Source: Bradyrhizobiaceae bacterium PARB1
Lineage (GTDB): Bacteria; Pseudomonadota; Alphaproteobacteria; Rhizobiales; Xanthobacteraceae
Assembly: GCA_002256345.1 (NCBI GenBank)
Contig: NKIY01000001.1
Location: 760,194-824,193 of the forward strand
Direction: 5' to 3'
Length of the DNA: 64,000 bases
The position numbers and the translations under genes are program-made. Below are positions 1 to 11,900 of this stretch, piece by piece (position 1 is the stretch's first letter; each line of letters starts with the position of its first letter). The notes below the pieces were generated by a model. The model had not been told where the DNA came from. It searched no databases and saw only the letters and a list, made by a program, of their open reading frames with translations.

Positions 1-55
1 GTGGTCCATTTTGAAAGTTGTAGAACAGTTATTTGGCGCTTGAAAGGAGCGACGA

Positions 56-165
56 ATGGTACGGAAGACGTACGCAGTAGAGCATATAATCGGGATGCTT
101 CGTGGGGCAGACGTCGGGCTGAGCTAGGGTGAGAAAGTTGGTTCGAATGGCCGAGGGTTGAGCAT
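56..165 (+). pseudogene. Remnant of IS3-family transposase orfA
   Basis: An ATG at 56, preceded by AAAGGAG, opens a reading frame MVRKTYAVEHIIGMLRGADV that resembles the N-terminus of OrfA (HTH_Tnp_1) of IS3-family elements, which typically read RKR-(F/Y)-(T/S)-x-EQIIG-x-L-x-x-AEV. A TAG at 125-127 interrupts it. The same frame continues with GEKVGSNGRGLSI, like the GEK-x-G-x-x-RGLGI stretch of intact OrfA, and then loses similarity. No orfB and no terminal inverted repeats are seen nearby. The call rests on recognised sequence style only. Confidence 0.55.
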
Positions 166-453
166 CACTCCAATCAACGTTTGGCCGCCAACGCGCCGAC
201 TCGGGCGATGAGGGCAGCGGGTGTTTGTGGGCGCTTCACTTACATCTGCTGCAACTAAAGAGGAAGTGAATATTATCCTTGTCGTGAAACCGTTATGCAG
301 CCTCGATAGTTCTGCCGCGGGCACAGTTGCCAGATTATAAAGTCAGTTGGTGTTAAGTGATGGATTGCGTCTTCACAGACACGGCGTCATAGCGCCGCTC
401 GAATTGAAACGCCTTCGGAAGCTCGATAGGTTGCAACTGATCATCTGACCACA
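166..453. other. Intergenic stretch upstream of the signalling operon
   Basis: No convincing coding frame, RNA or repeat was found between the transposase relic and the GTG start at 454. It presumably carries the promoter of the downstream signalling operon, but I cannot point to a clear -35/-10 pair. Confidence 0.4.
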
Positions 454-1164
454 GTGAAAACAGGAGCAGAACTGGTAGTTGGCGTGTCGATTTTATTAGT
501 TGTTTGTCGCGCTTGCATTTTAGCGATTGCTCTGATCGCGTCACCGCTTCTCGCCAATGCCGAGCAACTGGTCGGTGGCGATCGGGCCGCTGCAGCCCTC
601 GATTTTCACATTGCAAGCCAACCGCTATCCGATGCTCTTTATGCCTACAGCGCCGTCACGGGCGTTGAGGTGCTTATCCCGGGGGATGTTCTGGCAAACC
701 GCCGGTCGCCGAGCGTGTCCGGTTTGCTGACCCCGGATACGGCCTTGAATGCACTTCTTGCCGGTTCGGGGCTTGTCCCCCGAGCCGCGGGTCCGAACGC
801 GATAACGCTTGTTCCTGGCGTCTCCAATCGATCGACGACAGGTCGCGTTCCCCGCTTTCCACAATATTCGGCAGAGCTGCAGGCTGCGGTCACAAAAGTA
901 CTTTGCCAGCTTCACGAGACCCAACCGGGAGGATACAGGGTCGCCGTCCGCCTTTGGGTGAATCCGGCGGGCGAGGTGACGCAAGTCGGCGTGCTCGGCA
1001 CCACGGGTGATGTCAATCGCGACAAAACGTTATCGACATTGCTCAAGCACGTCGCTATTGGGGTGGCGCCGCCGTCAGGTTTGGTGCAACCGACAACTCT
1101 GGTGGTGTTGCCGCGCCAAGAGGCAACAGGTTGCACCGGCGGCATCCAGGGTCCGGCGCGATGA
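454..1164 (+). CDS. STN-domain, receptor-less signalling protein (VreA-like)
   Basis: Predicted 236-residue exported protein starting at GTG. A hydrophobic signal segment (about residues 8-36, ending near LLANAEQ) is followed by an STN (secretin/TonB short N-terminal) domain at about 45-118: ALDFHIASQPLSDALYAYSA, then a second beta-alpha unit. The C-terminal 85 residues (QAAVTKVLCQL to VVLPRQ) resemble a TonB C-terminal fold, with YRVAVRLWVNPAGEVTQVGV as its most typical stretch. There is no beta-barrel. This architecture is known from VreA of the Pseudomonas aeruginosa PUMA3 cell-surface signalling system, which lacks a TonB-dependent receptor barrel. The stop overlaps the start of the sigma-factor gene (ATGA). 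Inferred role: periplasmic sensor that relays a signal to the FecR-type anti-sigma protein. Confidence 0.75.
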   Translation: MKTGAELVVGVSILLVVCRACILAIALIASPLLANAEQLVGGDRAAAALDFHIASQPLSDALYAYSAVTGVEVLIPGDVLANRRSPSVSGLLTPDTALNALLAGSGLVPRAAGPNAITLVPGVSNRSTTGRVPRFPQYSAELQAAVTKVLCQLHETQPGGYRVAVRLWVNPAGEVTQVGVLGTTGDVNRDKTLSTLLKHVAIGVAPPSGLVQPTTLVVLPRQEATGCTGGIQGPAR

Positions 1165-1706
1165 CACAGAGTTGGGCGTCACTACGGACATTGCTCGTCG
1201 ATGAATATGAGCAATTGAGGCGCCGTCTTGCTCGCCGATTGGGCTCGACGGATTTGGCGAACGAGGCGTTGCAGGAAACCTGGCTGCGTCTCGAACGCTC
1301 CGGCGAACCCGGCGCCCTCAAGCGCCCCGATGCCTACTTGCTTCGTATTGCTCTCAACGTGGCTGCAGATCGCCGGGATACCGAGCGGCGGCGGCTTGCG
1401 CTGTCCGAGGTCGAGATGCTGCGGCATCTCGACGATGACGAACTCGATCCGGAGCGTTTCGCGGAGTCCCGCTCGGACATCGCGGCGTTGACTGAGGCCT
1501 TAAATGAACTGCAGCCCCGCTGCCGGGCGATCTTCGTCGCGGCGCGGCTCGATGAAATTCCGCACAAGATCATCGCAGCCAAATACGGCATATCCACCCG
1601 CATGGTCGAAAGAGAACTCAAGAGGGCCCTGGAGCACTGTTCACAGCGGCTGGAGAGAATTTCTCATTCACAGTTCGGCTCCGCCCCGTCAAAACCGTCC
1701 ACCTAA
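1161..1706 (+). CDS. ECF RNA polymerase sigma factor, FecI type
   Basis: 181 residues from the ATG at 1161, chosen because it overlaps the upstream stop (ATGA). Sigma region 2 is at about residues 12-80 (DLANEALQETWLRLE, then KRPDAYLLRIALNVAADRRD). Region 4 is at about 118-170, with the helix-turn-helix around DEIPHKIIAAKYGISTRMVE. Size and organisation fit the FecI/iron-starvation-type ECF group. It is placed between an STN sensor and a FecR anti-sigma protein, so it should be held inactive until the surface or periplasmic signal arrives. The most obvious target is the giant haemagglutinin gene downstream. Family assignment is firm; the target is inferred. Confidence 0.92.
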   Translation: MTQSWASLRTLLVDEYEQLRRRLARRLGSTDLANEALQETWLRLERSGEPGALKRPDAYLLRIALNVAADRRDTERRRLALSEVEMLRHLDDDELDPERFAESRSDIAALTEALNELQPRCRAIFVAARLDEIPHKIIAAKYGISTRMVERELKRALEHCSQRLERISHSQFGSAPSKPST

Positions 1707-1716
1707 TAGAGAGAGC

Positions 1717-1767
1717 ATGGCTAAACCAGCATTCACCGCTCTCATGGCAATGACAGCTTCAGCATGA
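1717..1767 (+). CDS. 16-codon leader ORF coupled to fecR
   Basis: ATG at 1717, preceded by a purine-rich AGAGAGAG, encodes MAKPAFTALMAMTASA. Its TGA stop overlaps the ATG of the FecR gene as ATGA. The FecR start has no good ribosome-binding site of its own, so translation of this short ORF may deliver ribosomes to fecR and set the sigma/anti-sigma ratio. It could equally be a chance ORF; the overlap and the purine-rich leader are the only support. Confidence 0.4.
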   Translation: MAKPAFTALMAMTASA

Positions 1768-2756
1768 GTACGCCCGAAAATCCGATGGCCGAACAGGATG
1801 CGATCAAGCGCGAAGCCCATGATTGGGTCATGCGCTTGACGTCCGGGGAGGCGACGGCTGCGGATGCCGAGGCTTTGCACCGCTGGCGCCGGACCAGCCG
1901 GGCTCATCGCCAGGCTTTTGCCGAGGCGAATTTGCTGTGGGACAAGCTGAGGCCGGCGGCGGCGCAGGCAAACCGCGGTGAAGCGGTCGCGACCCCTGTG
2001 CGCGATACGCGCGTGCGGTTGGGTCGGCGCGCGTTTCTCGGCGGCGCAATCACGGCGGCTGCTGCCAGTATCGGCTATGCAGCCGTCGTGCGACCGCCGC
2101 TCGATCTCTGGCCGTCGCTGACGGAGATGACGGCGGATTATCGGACCGGTGTCGGCCAGCAGCAACAGATCGCATTCGATGATCGTGTGTCGATCAAGTT
2201 GAATACCCGTACCAGTATTACAACGCTGTCGTCCGGCGATCTGCAGGGCGACCGTATCGAACTGGTCGCAGGCGAGGCTGCAATTGAGCAGGCGCGATCC
2301 GATGCAAAGCCCTTTGTCGTGGTCGCCGCGCAAGGTCAGACGACGGCTGAGCAAGGACGCTTCAACATCCGTCATGATGTATCCTCGGTGTGTGTGACAT
2401 GCCTGGAAGGCGAGCTGCGCGTCGCGCATCTCGGGCAAACGGTTGCCGCAGGCCCGCGGCAGCAAATCGTCTACACGCGGGATCATGTGAGCGCCGCCGT
2501 CGATATCGACCCGGAGACCGTGACCGCGTGGGAACGGGGCTTGCTTGTGTTTCGCAACGATCCCCTTTCGCGCGTTATCGAAGAGGTCAATCGATATCGG
2601 CCCGGCAAAATCATCCTGACACGCGCGGAACTCGGGCGCCGCCCGGTGCTCGCGACCTTCCGGATCGATCGCATCGACGATGTGATTCCGCGCCTTCAGT
2701 CCGTTTTTGACGTGCGCGTGACGGCGCTGCCGGGTGGGATTGTGCTGGTCGGCTGA
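1764..2756 (+). CDS. FecR-family anti-sigma factor/sigma regulator
   Basis: 330 residues. An N-terminal cytoplasmic DUF4880-like domain (about 12-65; DWVMRLTSG, ALHRWRRTSRAHRQAF) would bind the sigma factor. One membrane span lies at about 93-112 (RRAFLGGAITAAAASIGYAA), followed by a periplasmic FecR domain (about 135-240; ELVAGEAAIEQA) and a C-terminal STN-like/DUF4974 segment (about 258-330). The order sensor-sigma-anti-sigma and the short spacing indicate one transcription unit. An alternative start is Met8 (MAEQDAI). It is expected to hold the ECF factor inactive at the membrane and release it on contact with the upstream STN protein. Confidence 0.9.
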   Translation: MSTPENPMAEQDAIKREAHDWVMRLTSGEATAADAEALHRWRRTSRAHRQAFAEANLLWDKLRPAAAQANRGEAVATPVRDTRVRLGRRAFLGGAITAAAASIGYAAVVRPPLDLWPSLTEMTADYRTGVGQQQQIAFDDRVSIKLNTRTSITTLSSGDLQGDRIELVAGEAAIEQARSDAKPFVVVAAQGQTTAEQGRFNIRHDVSSVCVTCLEGELRVAHLGQTVAAGPRQQIVYTRDHVSAAVDIDPETVTAWERGLLVFRNDPLSRVIEEVNRYRPGKIILTRAELGRRPVLATFRIDRIDDVIPRLQSVFDVRVTALPGGIVLVG

Positions 2757-2908
2757 CGCGCAAAAATCGACTAGCTCCGTATAAAAAATCATGCGGTGGC
2801 GTGTCGGGTCGGTCCGATGGCGTCGGTCAACACAGTGAGAGAGCAGAAATGGAGCCGTTTGCTTCATGCTCTGCTTCGATTCACTTGCTGATGCCCAAAG
2901 GGAATTTC

Positions 2909-5900
2909 ATGTCTCTGCGCCCGTTGATTTCGCGTCATTCCCGTCGTCCTCAGCAGGATTTATACGGTTTCAGAGCGCACCATGCGCTGTTAGCCAGTGT
3001 CTGCGCCGCTGCCCTCTTTTCGACTGGGGGTGAGGCTGTAGCCCGCTCCATGAATGGCGGCAGCGCGGGCTTCGCATCGGCTCCCAATGTCGCGTCGGAT
3101 GCGGCGACGCTGGCTGCGCAGCAAGCGGTGACAGCGGCGCGCAAGACGCAGGATTCGCTGGCGCGGGCAGCAAAGGCGATACAGGACATGCAGGCGGTGC
3201 AGGCTACCGCGCGGGCTGCAGCGGCGGTGCGGCAGACCTCGCTGACGTCGCCGGTCGCGGTGCCCGATGGTCTCGGCGCCGGGGGCTTGCTGCCGAATGT
3301 TCCGGCCGGCTGGACCGGCGCAAATGCGCCCAACCAGAGCGTCGATGGCGCAGGGCAGACTCAAGTCGGAATCCGCCAGACCCAGGCGCAGGCGATCCTG
3401 AATTGGACCTCATTCAACGTCGGTGCGCGAACCACGCTGACCTTCGACCAGCAGGGCAGTGCAAACTGGGTGGCGTTGAACCGCGTCAATAACGCCACGG
3501 CGCCGAGCCAGATCCTCGGCAGTATTAAGGCAGACGGCCAAGTTTATGTGATCAATCAGAGCGGCATTGTTTTCGGCGGCAGCAGCCAGGTCAATGTCGG
3601 ATCGTTGATCGCGTCTACCGCTGGCATCACTAACGCTCAGTTTCTAACTAATGGCATCTACTCCACCCAGGTCGGCGGGGAATATCAGGCGAGCTTTGCC
3701 GGCGCTGGTGGAGCGGTTGTGGTGGAGCAGGGCGCGCTGATCGCAACCCATGCGCCGTCATCGGTCACTGCAGGCGGCGGGTTCGTCGCGCTTCTGGGCA
3801 CCAGCGTATCCAATGCCGGTTCGCTTTCGTTGCCAAAGGGGCAAGCCCTGCTCGCGGCGGGTGACGATTTTGTGCTACGGCCGGGCTTCAGCCCTGCGGC
3901 CAACCGTATATCGACCACGCGCGGCAGCGAAGTGGTCCCGTTGATGCGCCAGGGAAGTAGCAGTGGTGCGGTCGATAATCGAGGCATCATTTATGGCCCG
4001 CAGGGTGACATCACGCTGGCCGGTCACAGCGTGTTGCAGGACGGTGTGTTGATCTCCACCACCTCGGTCAACCAGCGCGGCACCATCCATCTGCTCAATT
4101 CGTCGGCGGATGCGACCGGCAGCGTGACGCTGACAGGCAATGCGCTGACGACGATCATGCCGGAACTCTACAGTCGCGACACCGCACTGAATTCGCAACG
4201 CGACGCGTTGATCGCGGACTCCGTTGTGCAGAACAAAGCGCGCGCCGAGGCGTCGAACTTCACGCAATTCGACAATCTATCACGGCTCGCTGACCGCCAG
4301 GACCAGTCTCGCATCGAGATCGTCTCGGGTGGCTCGGTAAACTTCAAGAGCAACGCATTGACGATGGCGCAAGGTGGCCAAGTCTCGGTGATGGCGAGCA
4401 AGCGAGTCGATCTCGAAGCCGGCGCCATCATCGATGTGTCCGGTGCCGTCGGCCCCGCGCTGGCGATGCGCAACAACACGTTGATGGTCAATGTGCAGGG
4501 TTATGAACTGCGCGACAGTCCACTAAACCGCGATTCCGGCGCGCTGAACAATGCCAATATCTATCTCGATATTCGCGATCTGGTTCTGGTGCCCGCCGGC
4601 ACCGGCGGCTATGCGTCGGATCGTTATTACACCAGAGGCGGTCTTCTCGAAGTCTCGGGCTATCTTGCCAACACAGGTCACACGATCGGTGAATGGACCG
4701 CGACCGGCGGCAACGTCACGCTATCAGCACCGAAGGTCACCGCAGAAAAGGGCGCGATCGTCAATCTGGCCGGTGGCGCCGTGAGTTATGCCGCAGGCGA
4801 TATCATCACGAGCAATGTACTCGGCACCGATGGTCGTATCTATAGTGTCGGGAACGCGCCAGGCGATATGCGGACTCTCGGCTTGGCCGGCCGCTTCAGG
4901 CGTGAGCACAATATTCAGGGCCGGGTCAACGAAAGTCTCACCGAGATCTGGACTACGATTTTTGATCGCGGGAGCAGTATCCGCCACGAACAGGCCTATA
5001 CGATCGGCCGCGACGGCGGCGTGCTCAATCTGCTGGCGACGACGTCGGACTTCGCGGCGACACTGGTGGCCGATGTGATCGACGACCAGCGACAGATCGA
5101 CGCCCGGCCGAAGGGCATCGTCGACGGCTACAAGGCGACCCAGACCACTGCGGCCTTGGCCGGGCGGCTGTCACTCGCCGATCTCGATCGGTTCAACTGG
5201 ACGACGGTCCAGACCGGCTCGGTCGCGTTCGGTTTGGCCGGGGGGCAGAATGACGCGTCTGTCGCCCACCGTTTGGATGCGGCAGCACTCTCCAGTTTTA
5301 ATCTCGGTGGCCTCGCGGTGTCATCGATCGCTAAGCTCGATGTGCTGGCACCGCTGACGCTGGCATCGGGTGGCATTCTGAATCTCGCCGGCGGCGACGT
5401 AACCGTCGGCAGCGACCTGACCGCGCGTGGCGGTTCAGTCACGCTCAATGGTCTGACGATGACGGTGAAGCAGGGCGTGAGTATCGATACTCGCGGTCTT
5501 TCCACCAATGTCCTCCTGGATCCCAACACCGACCGGTCGCGTTTCGCCTTCGTCAACGGCGGCGCTATCAGTCTGACGGCGGATAACCTCATTCTTGAGC
5601 GCGGCAGCCGGCTCGATGCATCCGCGGGCGGTGCGATCGATTTCAATCGCAAGACCAGAGGCGGTGATGGCGGCGACGTCACCTTAACGGGCAGAAACGG
5701 CTTGGTGCTCGACGGCAAACTCGTCTCCTATGGCTACGGCAAGGGCGGCAAGCTGTCGATTTCGACATCTACGCCGATTACGGTCGGCGGCATGCCGTTG
5801 CGGAACAACGGTCAACTCGCGGCCGACGAGGCCGCGCCGATCGATCTCGCTCTGGCCGAACCGCTCGAGCTTCTGGCGGGCATGAAGGCACCGTTCGCAC

Positions 5901-8900
5901 TTACAGTTTCGATCTCAAGTGTGCCGAATGGCAGGACCATTCCAGCGGACGCGACGATCGATACATCTCGCCCGGTCACCATCGGGCCCGCCGGCTGGAC
6001 GGTCCCTGCCAATGCAGGGGGGGTCTACGATACCAATGGGATATATCACCCGCCGGGCGATGTGCTGCTCCCCGGGACTGTTGTCACTATCTATAATCAG
6101 CTCGGTGGATACGTGATCCCACCGGACAGTTTCGTCGGCGGCTTACCTATCGTGCCACGACTGGTCACCGTGGCGGCCGGCGAGGCGCTGCCTGTGAACA
6201 CCACGCTCGCGGCCGATAGTTTGATCGCCCGCGGCACCGTGCTCGGCGCCGCCGTGTCGGTGCATCCCGTGTTGGTGATGGAACAGTCGCAGTTTAATGC
6301 CGGGTTCTCGTCCTATTCCGTGAAAAGCCAAGTCGGGTTTTCGATTCTGCCGGGCACCGAACTGTCGGTCACCCAGCCGGTGTTCCAGTTCACTGCGGAC
6401 AGGTTCAATGCCGCGACCGGCAGCGATCCGCACGCCACCTTCCTGCCTCCGCTTTTCATCGAAGACATGGTCAATGGCAAACTGGCCCAGCGCGGCGGCG
6501 CCGATATCGTGATCGGCAATCCGGCGGAGCGCGATCAGAATGCCGGGGCGCTCACCAGCCAGGGCTCCGTCTGGCTCGGCGCGGGCGCGGCCATCACCGT
6601 GGATCCCGGTCGCAGTGTCGGTATTGGCAGCACCGGGCAGATCACCATCGAAGGGTCCGTCACCGCCCGCGGCGGCAATATCACCATCGTCAACAACCGA
6701 CGCCAGGAAGATATTACATCGACTGAACCCTATCTGTTGAGCGGACGCTCGGTCTGGATCGGTGACGATGCACGGCTCGACGCATCGGGCATCGCCGTAA
6801 CCGCCACCGATCGCCGCGGACGAAGCTACGGCATGGTGACCGATGGCGGCAAGATCGTGCTCGGCGCGCTGAACCGGCGTCCTGGCATTGAGAACAATCT
6901 GCAGGGTGGGAATGCCTTTCTAGTGATCCGTCCGGGCGCGGTGATCGATGCGTCCGGCGCCAGCGCAATGATCGACGTCACATCCGATGGTGGCATGTTC
7001 GGCAGAACGGCATCGGACTCTCGTTTGGTCGCCAGCGACGGCGGCCTGATCGCACTGTCGTCGCAATGGGGCATCCTGATCGACGGCACGCTGCGCGCAA
7101 CGGCCGGTGGTGCCGGAGCCAGCGGGGGCACGCTGTCGCTGATGCTGGAGACGCCGGTGATCCCGGTGATACAGGGCTATTCGACTAACCCGGACGTGCT
7201 GCCGGACGTGGTCAAGGCCGGTCGCGTCCTCACCATCGCGCAAACCCGGATGCGAAGCGGACTACCCGGAACGGTGCAGGCGGGTGCGCTGGATCCGGCA
7301 CTCGTCCTCGGCCGTGCCCGGCTCGGCGTCGATCAGGTGGCGGAGGGTGGTTTCGGCGCGCTGTCGCTATGGGCGCGCGGCGCGATCGCCTTCGACGGCG
7401 ACATCTCGCTCACGATGTCGCGCAGCCTGACGCTGCAGCAGGGACCGCTCGTCAACACGATCGCCGGCGGCCGGGTATCCCTGAATGCGCCTTATATCTT
7501 CCTCGACGGTCAGACGTATCAGAATGATGCGACCTTCGATACCGGCCAGAATGAGTACCACCGCTTTTATGATCAGATCATTCCCAACGTGCTGCCGTCC
7601 TACGCGCTGGCCGAGCGGTTGACGGTGTCGGGCGCGCTGGTTGATATTCGCAATCAGGTCCGCTCCGTATATCGCGACACCGAGGTGACGGCCACGGGCG
7701 ATCTGCGTTTCCTGGCAGCGACTGCCGCCGCCTACAGGGCGACGGCCGCGAACAAATTCACATCGGCGCTTGCATCGCAGGGCAATTTGACGGTCACTGC
7801 CGCGCAGGTCTATCCGGCCTCCGGAGTCTTGGGCGTACTTGGCGCCGGCGCCACGGAAGCGCTCGATTTCAGCGGCAATATCAGGCTCAGCTATGGCGCT
7901 CCGGATTTCGTGCTGACGATCGCGCGCAATGGCGACCTGCCGGCTGTGCCATATTCGCTGTTTGGCTCCCTATCGCTATTTGCCGATGTGATCCGGCAAG
8001 GTGGCGTGCTGCGCGCGCCGATGGGCGGGATCGCTTTCGGCGTCCCGCAGGGGGCCACTCTGGAGCAACGGCCATCGCGGGTCGAATTGCTGCCCGGCAG
8101 CGTCACCTCGGTGAGCGCCAGCGGCCTCGTGATGCCCTACGGCGGCACGGTCGATGGCACCAACTACACGGTGGATGGCGCGATTCTGCCGTCCATCAAT
8201 CTGCAGACGGGGGCGGTCAACGACGCCAATGGGCAGCCGACCGGCGTAACGCTTGGCGTGTCGTTCCACAGCCGATCGGTAGTCAGCGATTCAGGTTCGG
8301 TGATCGATCTGTCTGGCGGAGGCAAGCTAACGGGCGCAGCTTTCGTCTCCGGTCGTGGCGGTTCAGTGGATACGCTGCTGACCCCTCTGATCAACAGCAA
8401 TCCCTCCTACGCGTACAGCGCGTCCGGCAACAAGGTCTATGCACTCGTGCCGGGCGTGATCACCGCGCCCGTGCCTGGCAACTCCAATCTTGCATGGACT
8501 GGAGCCACGCTCGGCATAGGCCAGCAAATTACCATTCCTGCCGGTGTCGCCGGACTTTCGGCCGGCACCTATACCTTGCTGCCCGCGAACTACGCGTTGC
8601 TGCCCGGGGCTTATCGCGTCGAGATCGGCGGCTCTACGACCCATATGAGCGGTCCGATGGCGCTCGGCAACGGCTCCTATCGGCTGCAAGCCTATCAGGG
8701 TATCGCCAACACCGGAATCCGCGACGCGCTGCCGACCGATATCATCGTCACGCCGGGTACCGCGGTTCGCCAGCTATCGCAATATAACGAGCAGGGCTTT
8801 GAAAGCTTCGTCCGCCAGCAGGCAGGGCTGTTCGATACCCTGCGCGGTATGACCGAAGCCGACGCCAAATTTCTCCGCATTAATCTCAATTCCATGGCGC

Positions 8901-11900
8901 AGGATGCCGCCAATAGCGGGGTGGTGTTCGCGGGCAAGGTCGATTTCACCGCCGGCAAGGGCGGCCTCAGCGGCACGTTTATTCTCAATGGCCGCGACGG
9001 CCAGGATCTCGTGATCACCGGGGCAGGCAGCAGCACCACCAATGATGCTAGCCTGATCACCGTTTCGGCCGCTTCCATCGCCGCCATCGACGCGCCCAAT
9101 CTGCAGATCGGCGCCGGCATCGGCTACGACGGCGCCCGCAACCTAACCCTCGAACGCGGCGTGTCACTGCCCGGCTCCAATGTGTTCCTGACCGCCAGCA
9201 ATCAGATCACTCTGGAGGAGGGGGCGTCGATCAATACGCTTGGTCGCGGTTTTGCCGGCCTTGACTCGTCCTACGGCATCACTTTCGGTCCGCAGCGGGT
9301 CAACTACGCCACGCCGGCGTTTCTTGCGGTGTCCAACGGCGATATCAGGCTCAACACGCCGTCCGGCGCCGGCACGGCGGGCATCGTGCTCAAGCAGGGC
9401 AGCTCGCTCTATGCGGAAGGCACCGTCGGCTTCTTCGCCGATCAGGGCTTCGCGACGGAGGGCGATATCAATATCGGTGCCCGGCGCCTTGAATTGAAGG
9501 TCGCCGCGCTCAATATCGGTTCGCGAGAGACGCTTGCCACCTATGCGCCGCAACTGCCTGTGGGCCTGAACCTGACGCAAGATATTCTCGGCGCGCTGCT
9601 GCGTGGCGGCGGCGCTGCGGGAGCGCCTGCGGTGCAGACCTTGTCACTCGGTGCTAATGTGATGAACTTCTTTGGCACTGTCGATCTCAATACCATGGAT
9701 CCGGTCACCGGCCGCTCGCTGATCAGCGAATTGGTGCTCACCACGCCGTCCATCTATGGCTATGGCAGCGCCGGCGAAACCGCACATATTACGACGGATA
9801 CGCTGATCTGGAACGGGCTCGCGGTCGCTGATCCGGCCCATCTGAATTCCAGCAATCCTGTTTTCGTCAGCGTGACGCCGGGCGATCGCATTGCCGGTCT
9901 TGGCAACAGCGGTACCTTTGCGGTTGATGCACGCAAGATCGTGTTCGGCTATCCGTCGCGGTCGCAGCCCGACAATGCGGTCACGGTCGATCGCCTGATG
10001 CTCGGTTTCGGCGCTGTCGCCTTCAATGCGTCCGAGCGCGTCACCGCCAATAACAACGGCACGCTGTCGGTCTATGGCAGCGGGCCTGCGATCGGAGCCA
10101 GCTTCGATCCCAAGACCTATGCCGGCACCGGCGCGGTATTGTCCTTTAACACACCGCTGATGACGGCAGATTCGGGCGCGATATTCGGCGTCTACGGCAA
10201 TGCAGTGAGCGTGGCGACCACCGGCGCCGCTGCTGGCACCGTCAGCAGCCTTGGCGGCGAACTGTCGCTCACCGGCGATACGCTACGCATTGCGTCGTCC
10301 ATCGTATTGCCGGCCGGTCTCATTAGTCTGGCCGCGCGTGGCACCGCGAGCGATCTCGTCATTGCCGATGGTGGCCGGCTCGATGTCGCCGGTCACGACA
10401 TCAGGCTCGGCGGTGCGCAGCGCCGGATCTGGTCGGGCGATATCGCGCTCAGCAGCCTCACCGGAAATGTCGTCATTGCATCCGGTGCTGTGGTCGATCT
10501 GTCTTCGGACGGCAGCGATGCAGGGTCGCTGAATGTCAAGGCCGGGGGCGCGCTGTTGCTCGACGGGCTGTTGAAGGGGCAGGGCGGCGGCAACGGCGCC
10601 CGCGACGGCGCCTTCGCGCTGACATCCGCCAATGCCGGCGGCGCCAGCCTCAGCGACGGTTTTGCACTGCTCAACCGCAAGCTCACCGCCAGCGGTTTCG
10701 TCTATAGTCGCGCTTTTACGTTCACCAGCGGCGATCTCGCGGTCGGTGATGATGTGCGGGCTCGCCATGTGTCGATTACCACAGACGGTGGCAGCCTCAC
10801 CATCGCCGGCCGCATCGACGCCACCGGCGAAAATACCGGCTCAATTCGCCTCGCGGCGCGTGACAATCTCGTTGTCACAACAGGCGGAAAACTCGATGCC
10901 CGTGGCACCCGGCTTGTCCGCGACAGCTACGGTCAGGTGATCGACGCCTCTAATCGTAATAGCGTCGAACTCACATCGTTGCAGGGATGGGTGCGACTGG
11001 ACGCGGGTTCAACGATCGACACGTCGTCGCCTGACGCCGTTGCCCGCGGCCGTGTCGAGATCAATGTGCGCCGCGTCGATGAGGTCGGCGGCGACATCAA
11101 GATCGATGCCTCCGGATCGTTGAATCTGCATGGCATCGCCAGCCTCGCGGTAAACGGCTTCTGGACGTACAGTCCAACGGATGCCAATGGCACCATCGTG
11201 CAGGACAATACTGCGCAAGACGCGCCAGCGGGTGCTGTCGGTCTTGCGCAGATCGATGCGCAGAACCGAGTCTTCTATACGAATGCGCTGGCCAATGGCG
11301 ATTTGCAGGGCCGGCTTGCGGGATTGCAGGCGATCGGCGATGCCTATCACCTGCGTCCCGGCGTCGAGATCACCAGCAGTGCCGCGTCTGGCGGCAAGCT
11401 GACCGTGCTTAACGATCTCGATCTGTCCGGTTATCGCTATGGCCCGAATGCCAATCGCGACGTTCTGTCGCCGACCTATGGCGCCGGTGAAGTGATGGCG
11501 CTCTCGATCCGCGCAGCCGGCGATCTCACTATCAAGGGCAGCATCAATGACGGTTTCGCGCCGCCCAAAGACAGTCCGGATGAGCTCGGCGGGTTCCGCG
11601 ATCGGCCGATCGCATACGGCCCGCCGACGATTACTCCTGCTTACACACCGCCGTTCGACAACTACATTCCGCAGGATCGATATCTGACCTTGGGCCAGGG
11701 CTGGACCGTGTCAGACTCTGCCGGGACTTATCCGGATGGGGGGGTCTGGGCAGCAGTAAATGGTGTTTATGACTGGTACGTCGTTGGCCAATTCTTGCCG
11801 GCAGGGACGATCATTGACTTCTGGAATAGCGATTTTGCTGGTTGGATGGTCAGCGAGATGGTTCCGGCGTCACAGACGCCGCCCAGCATCTTGCCCCAAG

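Noticed and set aside
1689-2867. 392-codon minus-strand frame over the fecR gene
   Set aside because: Antisense to a clear FecR protein, basic and His/Arg-rich, no ribosome-binding site and no domain.
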